Source: an uncultured Coriobacteriaceae bacterium (GTDB lineage Bacteria; Actinomycetota; Coriobacteriia; Coriobacteriales; Eggerthellaceae). Taken from it: a DNA stretch of 33,039 nucleotides. Both the position numbers and the translations under genes were made by a program. Location: NCBI GenBank assembly GCA_900552365.1, contig URZP01000009.1, positions 1 to 33,039 of the forward strand, read 5' to 3'. Below are positions 25,457 through 33,039 of the stretch, in pieces. Below the pieces are notes generated by a model. That model was not told the origin of the DNA. It saw only the letters and a program-made list of their open reading frames with translations, and did no database searches. Position 1 is the stretch's first letter. Each line of letters starts with the position of its first letter.

Positions 25457-26736
25457 GTGAAGTAACCGAAACGATCAAGGTCGCAGATGAAGCTGCTGTA
25501 GAATCTGTCGGTGCGGCTGCTCAGGTTCAGCCGCAGATGCGCTTCATGGGAGACGATCGCTTGCGCGAGCTTCAGGCCGAGTGGGGCACGCCCTCGTTCG
25601 CGTTCGATACGGCTGCATTCAAGTCGCGCCTGCAGACGTGCCAGCAGATCGTCGGCAGCGACATCGCGCTGTGCTTCGCTATGAAGGCGAACCCGTTTTT
25701 GACGGCCGCCGCCGCGCAGGTGGGCGCGCATCTTGAGGTGTGCAGCCCTGGTGAGCTTGCCATTTGCGAACAGTTGGGCGTTGATCCCGCGCTGGTGGTG
25801 TACTCCGGCGTGAACAAAGAGATTTCCGACATCACCGAGGCCGCGACGTTTGGCGCGGGCGTGATGACGGTCGAGTCGCTTCTGCATGCAACGTATCTCA
25901 GCGAAGTTGCCGTTTCGCGCAACCAGGTAATCGACGTGCTGCCGCGCCTGAACTCGGGCTCGCAGTTCGGCATGTCGAAGGAGGATCTGCTGTGGCTGGT
26001 TGACAACCGCAGCGAGTTCCCGGGCATCAACCTGGTAGGCATCCATTACTTCGTGGGCACCCAGCGAAAGAAGTTGAAGCATCAGCGCCGCGAGCTTGCT
26101 TCCCTTGTCGAGTTCCTTGACCTGCTTGAGGCTGAGCACGGCTTCACGGTTGAGCGCCTTGAGTACGGCCCGGGCCTTGCCGTGCCGTACTTCGTCGATG
26201 ACGATTTCTCTGACGATCTGGCGCCGCTCCGCGAGCTTGCTCCCGACCTGCAGGAAGTTGCCAAGCGCGTGAAGCTGACCATCGAGATGGGTCGCTTCTT
26301 CGCCGCGCCGTGCGGAGCATACCTGACGCGCGCCATGGATCTGAAATCCAACGACGGCACGAATTACGCCATTCTTGACGGCGGCATGAACCACCTGACT
26401 TACTACGGCCAGATGATGGGCCTGCATGTGCCCGTTATCGCCAACCTGACGGCGCAGGTCAGCGACCCGGCAACCCGCACCGAGGGCATGCGTGAATGGT
26501 GCTTGTGCGGCAGCTTGTGCACAGTGAACGATGTGCTGGTTCGCTCGGTGGAGATGAGTTCCCTTGAGCGCGGCGACGTCCTTGCGTTCAAGAACGCCGG
26601 TGCGTATTCGGTTACCGAGGGCGTTCACTTGTTCCTGAGCCGTACTATGCCGCGCGTTTTGCTGTGCGACGGGGAAGACGTGCGCTTGGCACGCGATTTC
26701 ACGGAGTCGTGGCCTATCAACTGCGCGCATCTGTAA
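25453..26736 (+). CDS. Fold-type III PLP-dependent amino-acid decarboxylase (DAP/Orn/Arg decarboxylase family)
   Basis: A 427-aa protein. The PLP lysine is K78 in CFAMKANPFL. GIHYFVGTQ (196-204), EYGPGLAVPYF and EMGRFFAAPCGAY (278-290) line the cofactor pocket. The C-terminal barrel brings the catalytic Cys in CGSLCTVND (C356, D360). A 30-residue N-terminal extension precedes the barrel. The family removes the carboxylate next to an amino-bearing carbon, as in diaminopimelate to lysine, ornithine to putrescine, or (BtrK of butirosin synthesis) carrier-bound glutamate to GABA. Its position between an adenylation enzyme (4-bp overlap) and a carrier protein argues for a role on a carrier-bound or soon-to-be-loaded amino acid. 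A housekeeping LysA role is less likely. Confidence 0.88.
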   Translation: MSEVTETIKVADEAAVESVGAAAQVQPQMRFMGDDRLRELQAEWGTPSFAFDTAAFKSRLQTCQQIVGSDIALCFAMKANPFLTAAAAQVGAHLEVCSPGELAICEQLGVDPALVVYSGVNKEISDITEAATFGAGVMTVESLLHATYLSEVAVSRNQVIDVLPRLNSGSQFGMSKEDLLWLVDNRSEFPGINLVGIHYFVGTQRKKLKHQRRELASLVEFLDLLEAEHGFTVERLEYGPGLAVPYFVDDDFSDDLAPLRELAPDLQEVAKRVKLTIEMGRFFAAPCGAYLTRAMDLKSNDGTNYAILDGGMNHLTYYGQMMGLHVPVIANLTAQVSDPATRTEGMREWCLCGSLCTVNDVLVRSVEMSSLERGDVLAFKNAGAYSVTEGVHLFLSRTMPRVLLCDGEDVRLARDFTESWPINCAHL

Positions 26737-26819
26737 GTTTGCGAAGGTTTATAATCGGTTCCAATTGAAATGCAATGTGCCGCGCGTTTTAGGCGCCGGT
26801 GCGCAAGAAGGAGAAACTC

Positions 26820-27065
26820 ATGGGCGAGATTAAACTTGACGAAGTCATCGAGATGCTGGAAGGCGTGCGCGAGGGTGTTGACTACGAGAATTCCACCGAT
26901 CTGGTTGATGCCCGTAAGATCGATTCTTTCGACATTCTGGCCATCGTTTCGGCTATCGACGATGAGTTCGACGTGGCTGTTCCTGCAAAGGAGATCATCC
27001 CCGACAACTTCAACAGCGCAGCATCGCTTACTGCGATGATCAGCCGCCTGGCTGAAGAGGACTAA
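26820..27065 (+). CDS. Acyl/aminoacyl carrier protein (DltC-like)
   Basis: An 81-aa carrier protein with the phosphopantetheine serine S36 in KIDSFDILAI and the acidic four-helix pattern of ACP/DltC. It would carry the amino-acyl group made by the adenylation enzyme and the decarboxylase to the MBOAT on the membrane. AAGGAG lies 6 bp before ATG 26820. The gap of 83 bp to the decarboxylase gene contains a TATAAT (about 26750), so an extra internal promoter is possible. It is the last gene of the plus-strand operon. Confidence 0.9.
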   Translation: MGEIKLDEVIEMLEGVREGVDYENSTDLVDARKIDSFDILAIVSAIDDEFDVAVPAKEIIPDNFNSAASLTAMISRLAEED

Positions 27066-27101
27066 TCTGACAGAGCCTTCGGCGCATAGCGGCATCAAGC
27101 A

Positions 27102-27131
27102 AAAAGGACGCATCAGACGATGCGTCCTTTT
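27102..27131. terminator. Bidirectional terminator between the two Dlt-like operons
   Basis: AAAAGGACGCATC / GATGCGTCCTTTT with an AGAC loop: a perfect 13-bp stem with A-run and T-run on the two sides. It lies 37 bp past the carrier-protein stop and about 110 bp past the dltD stop on the other strand. Confidence 0.9.
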
Positions 27132-27190
27132 GTCGTTTCGGGGGGTGTGGCGGCGAAGGCGGGTTGTCTGCCCGGGTTCCTTGCGCCGTT

Positions 27191-27227
27191 GCGGCTTTGC
27201 GAGGCTGCGGCTTTGCGAGGCTGCGGC
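27191..27227. repeat. Short tandem repeat
   Basis: GCGGCTTTGCGAGGCT occurs twice in direct succession (27191-27206 and 27207-27222), followed by a partial copy (GCGGC), between the terminator and the dltD stop. Confidence 0.7.
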
Positions 27228-27242
27228 CTTTCGTTTGCTTCC

Positions 27243-28454
27243 TTACTCGCTTTCGCCATCGCCCATATAGAACTCGTAGATGGCCTGGTTGATGATCGAC
27301 CAGCCGTATTCCGACGGATGCTCGGAGTCGCGGAAGAAGTACTTCGTGTCCTCGCAGCCTGACAGGTCCGCCACCTGTGCATCGTAGGCGGCGCAGCACT
27401 CGCGGATGGTGTCGTAGTACGCATCGCGGTACTCCTGCTTGACGGGGCACTGGTCCCAGCACATGCCGTTCACGGGGTTCAGCAACACCAGCACGTCAAG
27501 CCCAGCTTCTTTGCAGGTGCGAAGCGTCAGCTGGAACTCTTCGATCTCGCTTTTGTCCAGCAGGTTATCGGGGTCCACGTTCCAACCCGATGTGTACCAC
27601 AGCCAACCCTGGTAGTTATTCTCGTACCATTTGTCGCCAACGCCCATGTCGTTGTTGGTCGAATTCTTCTTAACCTCGTCTTGCGCAAGTTGTTGGATCT
27701 CGTCCCAGTCGGGGGTTTGCGGTTCGCCGAAGCGACTGGACGGTATCTTCTGGTTGTATGAACCGTAGGCGCCGTAATCAAGCGAGTCGGAGTCGGAGCT
27801 TTGCGTGATCGTGCGATAACGCAGGTGAACCGACGACTCGAACGCGGTGGCCACGGTGTCAAACGACCTTACCGATTGCAGCAGCGGGTTGCTGCCGAAC
27901 ATCACCTTGTGCGAGCGCAGCTGTGTCAGCACCTCGTCTTTCAGGTCGTCGCTTAGCTCGTTGTTGTTCAAGAACGCGTCCAGCGCGCTGGGCGAGAACG
28001 TGCGCCCTTGAAATTCGTTGCCATAGTGGGTGGCGCTCAAGAACCAGGGCATCGACAGCGAGATGACCACCTTGTTGTTATTGATGCCGTCCTTTGCGAA
28101 CGCGCCGATCATCACGGCGTCCCACAAGTCGGTGACGTAGGCTTTGCCGCACGCCTGAATGTTCATGCCGTAGTTGCTGCTGGTCCAGAACTTGGCAGGG
28201 TAGTAGGTGCCGCGCTCGGGGCCAAGCTCGGACGATCCGAACACCAGCACGGGGTTGTCGCCTTGTTCGGTTCGGGCGTCGTAGTTGGCGCGCTGGTAGT
28301 CGAAGTCGCGTACCTGCTCGCTGTAATTGGTGTATGCGACGTACGGATGATCTTTCACCAGGTTGTCGTAGTCCCAGTTCACAGCAAGAAAGGTGCCGAA
28401 GGCGCCAAGTGCGATCGCTGTTCCTGCCGCAATGCCTGCGAATCGTTTCAGCAT
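27243..28454 (-). CDS. dltD: DltD, D-alanyl transfer protein
   Basis: A 403-aa protein. An N-terminal membrane anchor (about 5-25) is followed by the extracellular SGNH-like DltD domain, with VFGSSELGPERGTYYPAKFW (71-90, catalytic Ser in GSSE), FQGRTFSP, and the C-terminal Asp/His block RDSEHPSEYGW. DltD completes transfer of D-alanine to teichoic acid on the outer face. It is the last gene of the minus-strand dlt operon; its ATG lies 3 bp past the dltX stop. Its base composition is visibly less GC-rich than the four genes before it, suggesting a mosaic origin. Confidence 0.9.
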   Translation of the reverse strand: MLKRFAGIAAGTAIALGAFGTFLAVNWDYDNLVKDHPYVAYTNYSEQVRDFDYQRANYDARTEQGDNPVLVFGSSELGPERGTYYPAKFWTSSNYGMNIQACGKAYVTDLWDAVMIGAFAKDGINNNKVVISLSMPWFLSATHYGNEFQGRTFSPSALDAFLNNNELSDDLKDEVLTQLRSHKVMFGSNPLLQSVRSFDTVATAFESSVHLRYRTITQSSDSDSLDYGAYGSYNQKIPSSRFGEPQTPDWDEIQQLAQDEVKKNSTNNDMGVGDKWYENNYQGWLWYTSGWNVDPDNLLDKSEIEEFQLTLRTCKEAGLDVLVLLNPVNGMCWDQCPVKQEYRDAYYDTIRECCAAYDAQVADLSGCEDTKYFFRDSEHPSEYGWSIINQAIYEFYMGDGESE

Positions 28455-28457
28455 GAT

Positions 28458-28832
28458 CTAGAACCCTTCGTAGATGGGCTCGGCCGGGGTGCCGAAGTCC
28501 GAGAAGAAGAAGAACCACAGCAGGACGGCGATCATCGCCAGAACGGCGGCGAACCACATCGCGCCGCCTGCCCACGAGTCGCTGAAGAACGCCGCGCGCA
28601 CCTTGGCCGCGCACGCCCAGACGCGCTCCTTGACGGCGTCGTAGCGCCTGGTGAGCGCGCTCTTGGGCACCGGCCTGGCGGCGGGCTTCCTCTTGGCGGC
28701 CGGCTTGGCCGCGCCGGCAGGGGAGGCGCCCCCGGTTCCCGCCGGGCTCCCGCCTGCCTTCGCGCCTGCGGCTTTGGTCTCGGCTGCGGCCTTCACGGCC
28801 CCTGCCGTGCTTTCTTTCAGCTCGTCGGCCAC
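28458..28832 (-). CDS. dltX: DltX-like small membrane protein with extended N-terminus
   Basis: A 124-aa protein. The first 60 residues are an Ala/Pro/Lys-rich disordered stretch. A basic amphipathic region follows, then one transmembrane helix (about 92-112, MWFAAVLAMIAVLLWFFFF), and the protein ends in PIYEGF. DltX peptides have one membrane helix and a C-terminal F-x-Y-x-x-F motif whose tyrosine relays the D-alanyl group. Here Y121 and the final F124 are kept, while the first F is replaced by P. Position between dltC and dltD agrees. The usual DltX has about 50 aa, so the N-terminal extension is unusual. The GTG start at 28832 lies 2 bp after the dltC stop. Confidence 0.75.
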   Translation of the reverse strand: MADELKESTAGAVKAAAETKAAGAKAGGSPAGTGGASPAGAAKPAAKRKPAARPVPKSALTRRYDAVKERVWACAAKVRAAFFSDSWAGGAMWFAAVLAMIAVLLWFFFFSDFGTPAEPIYEGF

Positions 28833-28834
28833 GG

Positions 28835-29089
28835 CTACAGCCTGACCTCGATCTGATGGATGATCTTGTTGACGGAGTTCATCTCCTCGCGTTCCACCTC
28901 GGTGGGGGCGATGGACACGCCGAACTCGGTCTCGATGCCCACCAGAAGCTCGATGGCGCCCATCGAGTCGAGCAGGCCGGCCTCGAACAGGTCGATGTCC
29001 CTTTCCTCGCGCACGGCCTCGTCGGCGCACACGTCCTCCAGCAGCGCCAGGGCGCGCTCCTCAACGTCGTTCATGTCGATGTCGCTCAT
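28835..29089 (-). CDS. dltC: DltC, D-alanyl carrier protein
   Basis: An 84-aa acidic carrier protein with the phosphopantetheine serine S42 in GLLDSMGAIELLVGIE. It accepts D-alanine from DltA and delivers it to DltB at the membrane. The ATG at 29089 overlaps the dltB stop (ATGA). The much longer open frame upstream is a shadow of dltB. Confidence 0.92.
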   Translation of the reverse strand: MSDIDMNDVEERALALLEDVCADEAVREERDIDLFEAGLLDSMGAIELLVGIETEFGVSIAPTEVEREEMNSVNKIIHQIEVRL

Positions 29090-30270
29090 AATCCAAGTCC
29101 TTTCAAAACGACGGTCACTTGCCCGCTGAATATGGCGAAGCCCAGCATCACCAGGTTGATGGTGACGAACCAGGACAGCGCCTTGAACCACAGCTCGTTC
29201 TTGTACCTCTTGTAAATCGACGACTTCTTCTGGAAGGCGTCGGTGGCGGCCAGCAGCACGCCGTGGAACAGGCCGTACGCCAGGTACTCGGGCGTCAGCC
29301 CGTGCCAGGCGCCCATGAGGCCCATGTTCACGATGTAGCCCATGCACGCGCCGGTCAGGCGGCTTTTGAACCACTTGTGCCGGGCGGCGGAGCGGACGAA
29401 CCGCATGAACACGAAGTCGCGCAGCCAGAAAGACAGCGTGATGTGCCAGCGGTTCCAGAAGTCCTTGATGTCGACGGCGGCGAACGGCGCGCGGAAGTTG
29501 CGCGGCGTGCGGATGCCGAAGCAGTAGCTGGCGCCCACGGCCATCATCGAGTAGCCGGCGAAGTTGAAGAACATGAACAGGCCGAACGCCCACGCGTCCT
29601 TCACCTGCTCGGCCACCTCGGCAAGCGCAGGGCCCGACCCCACGGCGGCCGGCGAGTACCACCCGCCCGCGATGGTGGCCAGCACCATCTGGTAGACCGC
29701 GCCCGCAAGCAGAAGCAGCAGGCCGCGCGAGAGCAGGTCGGCGTACTCCTCGCGGGTCCAGCGCCTGTGGGCGTCCTCGACGAAGCGGCGCGAGCGGTCG
29801 ATGGGCCCCGACGTGAACACGGGGAAGAAGCAGACGAAGTACAGCCAGTCCAGCGGCGACATGGCCTTGATCAGGCCGTCGCGCGTCTCGATGACCACCT
29901 GCACCGCCTTGAACGTCAGGTACGAGATGCCGGCGAAGCCCAGCAGGTTCTGGTGCCCGAACAGCCCGCCCGCCTTGCAGCAGACAAGCGGCGCCAGGGT
30001 GAGCGCCAGCGCGAACAGGTACAGCGGGACCGACTTCTCGCCGTGCGCGAAGGTGCGCAGGGTTATGAACTCGGCTAGGCCCGCCGCCGCCAGGAACAGC
30101 GCGAACGCGGCGAACTCGGCGGGAGACCCCGAGAACAGGAACGCCAGGAACACGACGCTGGCCAGCATGCCGTAGCCGCGGATGCTGCGGCCCAGAAGGC
30201 CGAGCACGGCTGCGGGGACGACGGCGACCGCCAGCAGCGCGAAGAACGAGGGGGAGGTGTAGAAGCCCAT
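29086..30270 (-). CDS. dltB: DltB, MBOAT-family D-alanyl transferase
   Basis: A polytopic membrane protein of 394 aa, the usual DltB size. It has FWNRWHITLSFWLRDFVFMR (271-290) and the catalytic H323 in GAWHGLTPEYLAYGLFHG. The C-terminus (VTVVLKGLGL) carries no F-x-Y-x-x-F motif, consistent with a separate DltX in this operon. It forms the channel through which the D-alanyl group leaves DltC. Its ATG lies 3 bp past the dltA stop. Confidence 0.92.
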   Translation of the reverse strand: MGFYTSPSFFALLAVAVVPAAVLGLLGRSIRGYGMLASVVFLAFLFSGSPAEFAAFALFLAAAGLAEFITLRTFAHGEKSVPLYLFALALTLAPLVCCKAGGLFGHQNLLGFAGISYLTFKAVQVVIETRDGLIKAMSPLDWLYFVCFFPVFTSGPIDRSRRFVEDAHRRWTREEYADLLSRGLLLLLAGAVYQMVLATIAGGWYSPAAVGSGPALAEVAEQVKDAWAFGLFMFFNFAGYSMMAVGASYCFGIRTPRNFRAPFAAVDIKDFWNRWHITLSFWLRDFVFMRFVRSAARHKWFKSRLTGACMGYIVNMGLMGAWHGLTPEYLAYGLFHGVLLAATDAFQKKSSIYKRYKNELWFKALSWFVTINLVMLGFAIFSGQVTVVLKGLGL

Positions 30271-30273
30271 GGC

Positions 30274-31932
30274 CTAGCCGTCCTCGCGCGCGGTCAGGGC
30301 GCGGCGGTCGAGCTTGCCGTTGGGCGTCATGGGCAGCGCCTCGTCGAAGACGACCTTCTTGGGGATCATGTAGTGGGGCAGGCGCGCCTTGAGCGCGTCT
30401 TTCAGCGCCAGGCCACACCTGAAGTCGGACTGCTCGCGCGGGCCCGCACTCACGACGTGCGCGACCAGGTGCGAGACCTTGCCGTTCTTGCGGGCGGCGA
30501 CGACCGCGGCGGCGGCCACCTCGGGCAGGGCGCGCAGTGCGTCCTCGATCTCGCCGAGTTCCAAGCGGTAGCCGTTGAGCTTCACCTGAAGGTCCAGCCT
30601 CCCGCGGAAGCGCAGCAGGCCGTCCTCGCCCATCATGCCCTCGTCGCCCGTGCGGTACGAGCGCACGGCGCGGCTCGCGCACGCGGGCTCGCCCGGGGCT
30701 GCGGCGCTTTCGGCCTTGTCATCGCCTTCGGGCAGCCAGTCGGCGGCCTCCTCGCCGAACACGGCGCGGGTCAGGTCGTCGCGGCCCAGGTAGCCCTTCG
30801 CAACCGTGTCGCCAACGATGACGACCTCGCCCCACTCGCCCTGCGGAAGCTCTTCGCCTGTGGCGGGGTCGGTCACGCGGATGCGGGTGCCGGGGCGCGG
30901 GCGGCCCACCGGCAGCGGGTCGGGCGATGCGCACATCTGCTCGTCCACGTCTACGGCGGCCACGGCCACGGTGGACTCGGTGGGGCCGTAGGAGTTCACG
31001 ACGCGCGCGCCCGGGAAGCGCCTTATGAGCTCGGCGGCCACGGGGTTGGGCAGCGCCTCGCCGCAGAACAGCATGACGCGAAGCGACGGCATGAGGCCTT
31101 GGCCGAAGTCCTGGTTCGCCAGGCACATCTCGGCGAACGACGGGGTGGAGACCCACACGTGCGGGTCGGACTTTTCAAGGAACGCCAGCATGTCGGCCGC
31201 GCGGTCGAGCGTGGCCTTCTCCATGGCGAAGAGCTCGCCGCCGCTGGCAAGCGACATGGACAGCTCGTACACCGATAGGTCGAACGAGAACGGGGCCTGG
31301 TTCAAAAAGCGCGTCCCCGGCCCGTCGACTCCCGCCACGGACAGAGCCCAGGGGAAGAAGTTGTCCACGCAGGATGCGGTGACAACGACGCCCTTGGGGG
31401 CGCCGGTGGAGCCGGAGGTGAAGATGACGTAGGCGGGGTCCTCACCCGACACGCCAAGGGCCGGGTCCACCTCTGCGGCGCACGCGGCGGCCGCGATGTT
31501 CGCAAGCTCCATTGGGCCAACCACGCAGCTGGCATCCCTTGCGGCAGCTTGGGGCAGCGGCTCGGTTGCAAGCACGGTGGCGCTGCCAGATGCTGCGCGG
31601 ATCTGCGAGACAATTGATGCCATACGCTCTTCGGGGACGGAGTGCGAGTCGACGGGCACGTAGGCGCGGCCCGCGCGCAGGCAGCCGACGAACGACGCCA
31701 GCATCAAAGGCGACTTGTGCCCGTAGACCGCGACGGGCGCTTTGACGCCCGGGGTGCTTTCGCCGGCGCCCTCGCCGGTGTCGCGGGCGTCTTCCAAGAG
31801 CGCGGCTGCAATGGCGCCCGAGCGCTGCCACAGCTCGCCGTAGGTCATCTTCTCGCCTGACGCGGATGCGACGAAGGCGCAGGTGTCGGGCCTGCTCGTG
31901 GCATGGTCGTGCAGCATGTCGATAAGTTTCAT
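30274..31932 (-). CDS. dltA: DltA, D-alanine--D-alanyl carrier protein ligase
   Basis: A 552-aa AMP-forming adenylation enzyme. Motifs: FTSGSTGAPKGV (171-182), NQAPFSFDLSVYEL (211-224, D218 for the amino group), STPSFAEMC (262-270), MLFCGEALP with C290 (the DltA D-Ala-selective Cys), SYGPTESTV, YRTGDEG and PMTPNGKLDR. These agree with genuine DltA. Relative to typical DltA (about 500 aa) it has insertions near 50-65 and 380-405, both Ala/Glu-rich. It is the first gene of the minus-strand dlt operon and very GC-rich. Confidence 0.92.
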   Translation of the reverse strand: MKLIDMLHDHATSRPDTCAFVASASGEKMTYGELWQRSGAIAAALLEDARDTGEGAGESTPGVKAPVAVYGHKSPLMLASFVGCLRAGRAYVPVDSHSVPEERMASIVSQIRAASGSATVLATEPLPQAAARDASCVVGPMELANIAAAACAAEVDPALGVSGEDPAYVIFTSGSTGAPKGVVVTASCVDNFFPWALSVAGVDGPGTRFLNQAPFSFDLSVYELSMSLASGGELFAMEKATLDRAADMLAFLEKSDPHVWVSTPSFAEMCLANQDFGQGLMPSLRVMLFCGEALPNPVAAELIRRFPGARVVNSYGPTESTVAVAAVDVDEQMCASPDPLPVGRPRPGTRIRVTDPATGEELPQGEWGEVVIVGDTVAKGYLGRDDLTRAVFGEEAADWLPEGDDKAESAAAPGEPACASRAVRSYRTGDEGMMGEDGLLRFRGRLDLQVKLNGYRLELGEIEDALRALPEVAAAAVVAARKNGKVSHLVAHVVSAGPREQSDFRCGLALKDALKARLPHYMIPKKVVFDEALPMTPNGKLDRRALTAREDG

Positions 31933-32060
31933 TCTTCAGACCCGCCTGTTTTGATTCGCGTGCTCGATCGTCAAACTGCAGGCTTTCGGCAGGTCGTGGA
32001 TTTCCCCACGAATCCAGTCTGACCGTCGCGCATGTTTAGACGGGCTCCTCTCTTTGCCGA

Positions 32061-32066
32061 ATTATA
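32061..32066 (-). promoter_or_regulatory. Probable -10 element for the dlt operon
   Basis: TATAAT on the minus strand, about 130 bp upstream of dltA; no good -35 is visible. The resulting leader of about 120 nt contains a stem CGTGG-GGAAAT-CCACG (about 31996-32011). Confidence 0.45.
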
Positions 32067-32161
32067 GGGCATCGAAGGGTGCTTCATGGCGCCGATATGC
32101 TACGGCTTTCGCGTCTGACAAAACTCTTGCAGCGGAAACACAATAGCGACGGAAAACAAAA

Positions 32162-32183
32162 GGCGAGCCCCGAAGGGCTCGCC
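32162..32183 (-). terminator. Rho-independent terminator after hpf
   Basis: GGCGAGCCC / GGGCTCGCC with a 4-nt loop, followed on the minus strand by TTTTGTTTTCC. It lies 26 bp past the hpf stop. Confidence 0.9.
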
Positions 32184-32208
32184 AGGAAGTGCGAAATGTG
32201 CTAAAGGA

Positions 32209-32790
32209 TTACTCGGCCTTCTGCATAAGCAGACCGTAGCCGCCGCCGTCGCGACGATACAGGATGCAGAACGCATTGGTGTCGCGATCGATGTAGCCGT
32301 AGAAGTCGTGACCCAGAAGGTCGATTGCCAGAAGAGCTTCGTCCTGAGTCATGGGCTCGAATTCGACTTCCTTGGTACGGACGATCTCGTCGTCGCCGGC
32401 AAGCTCGGCCATTAGCGCATCGGGGTCGAAGTCGGAGTTCTCGGCAGCCAATTCCTTAACCGAAGCGAATTCAGCGCTGTGAGCTTTGTTCTCGACGACG
32501 CGCGTCTTGAACTTGCGAAGCTGACGGACAACCTTTGCGGCTGCGACGTCGATGGCGGCGTACATATCGGCCTCGTGCTCTTCAACGCGGATGACATGAC
32601 CGCGGGCGCGCAGGGTGACTTCGCATACGCAGTAATTCGCGATGGAACGGTTGCGCTCGACGTGCAGAACCACTTCAGCATCCAGCGGATCGATGTCCAT
32701 GACCTTCATGGAAGCGCCGATTTTTTCCTCGGCGTACTGACGCAGTGCATCGGATACGGTCATTTTGCGTCCGGCTACGGTGATAGACAT
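32209..32790 (-). CDS. hpf: Ribosome hibernation promoting factor, long form
   Basis: A 193-aa protein, long-HPF size. The N-terminal ribosome-binding domain (about 1-95) starts MSITVAGRKMTVSDALRQYA and includes VVLHVERNRSIANYCVCEVT. A linker rich in Asp/Glu follows, and the C-terminal dimerisation domain (about 140-190) reads FEPMTQDEALLAIDLLGHDF, then FCILYRRDGGGYGLLM. It dimerises and silences 70S ribosomes in stationary phase. The ATG at 32790 has GAGGTGAG upstream; the frame extends 32 codons further, but without family sequence. The remaining bases to the window end hold no gene. Confidence 0.95.
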   Translation of the reverse strand: MSITVAGRKMTVSDALRQYAEEKIGASMKVMDIDPLDAEVVLHVERNRSIANYCVCEVTLRARGHVIRVEEHEADMYAAIDVAAAKVVRQLRKFKTRVVENKAHSAEFASVKELAAENSDFDPDALMAELAGDDEIVRTKEVEFEPMTQDEALLAIDLLGHDFYGYIDRDTNAFCILYRRDGGGYGLLMQKAE

Positions 32791-33039
32791 ATTCTCACCT
32801 CGTAAATCGTGGGCCATTACGTGGCTAGGGCGGCTTCGCGTGGGTTTTGGTTTTGTTGGCGATGCCGAAGCCCTTGCCGATAACAACAGGATAGCGCAAA
32901 ACCCGCCGGCAGCAGCGAGCGTTTCCTAACCGTTTCGATTGAGGGAACGTCCCAGTTCAGAGACGGGTTCTTTTGAGTGCTTTGGATACGCTCGGGCGCG
33001 TGGTGCTAAGTGAAAACGCCATCATTGAGGCGACTCCCA

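Noticed and set aside
25453..26736. Plain housekeeping diaminopimelate decarboxylase LysA
   Set aside because: Cannot be excluded from motifs alone, but the ATGA overlap with an adenylation gene, the following carrier-protein gene and the CGSLCTVND active-site motif make a pathway-specific enzyme more likely.
29090..30682. 615-aa minus-strand ORF ending in the carrier protein
   Set aside because: It is the shadow of dltB and the end of dltA in another frame; only its last 84 residues (dltC) are real.

Overview
The window looks like chromosomal DNA of a high-GC Gram-positive, most likely a Coriobacteriia/Eggerthellaceae-type actinobacterium. This is an inference. It rests on GC-rich codon use, two lipobox lipoproteins, an LCP-family wall-polymer protein, a long-form HPF, a full D-alanylation (dlt) operon and IS families (IS200, an IS1249-like element, IS3) common in such genomes. 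No rRNA, tRNA or CRISPR array was seen.

Layout. 1-350 carries a degenerate array with a 22-bp period. 350-6790 is a minus-strand block: an FAD-dependent fumarate reductase/L-aspartate oxidase-like flavoprotein, an IS200 element beside its promoter side, a PrsA-like foldase lipoprotein, the GTPase TypA and a membrane J-domain protein. 6976-9583 holds two back-to-back IS elements (IS1249-like, IS3). 9586-20500 is an accessory, partly decayed island. It contains a Panacea-domain antitoxin overlapping a RelA/SpoT-domain toxin (toxSAS-like), a small unknown ORF and an LCP lipoprotein. It also contains remnants of a polysaccharide locus (sugar transferase, UDP-glucose dehydrogenase), two unknown proteins (one frameshifted) and an IS21 istA scrap. 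It ends with an intact Schlafen/AlbA_2-HATPase regulator, its decayed paralogue, and a two-gene unit with a tandem-duplicated RelB-like antitoxin.

20486-31932 is the most interesting part: two complete Dlt-like envelope aminoacylation systems facing each other across a bidirectional terminator. The minus-strand one (27243-31932) is a classical dltA-dltB-dltC-dltX-dltD operon. The plus-strand one (20920-27065) has a different order: MBOAT acyltransferase, DltD-like SGNH protein, adenylation enzyme, fold-III PLP amino-acid decarboxylase, acyl carrier protein. Its MBOAT ends in a DltX-like F-x-Y-x-x-F motif, its adenylation enzyme has Ser where DltA has the D-Ala-selective Cys, and it includes a decarboxylase that Dlt systems lack. 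I infer that it puts a different, decarboxylation-derived amino-acyl group (candidates: lysyl from diaminopimelate, or an omega-amino acyl such as GABA or beta-alanine) on a cell-surface polymer. A structured leader with an intrinsic terminator lies upstream.

The window closes with hpf (ribosome hibernation factor) on the minus strand. All family assignments come from reading motifs by eye; no database search was run.
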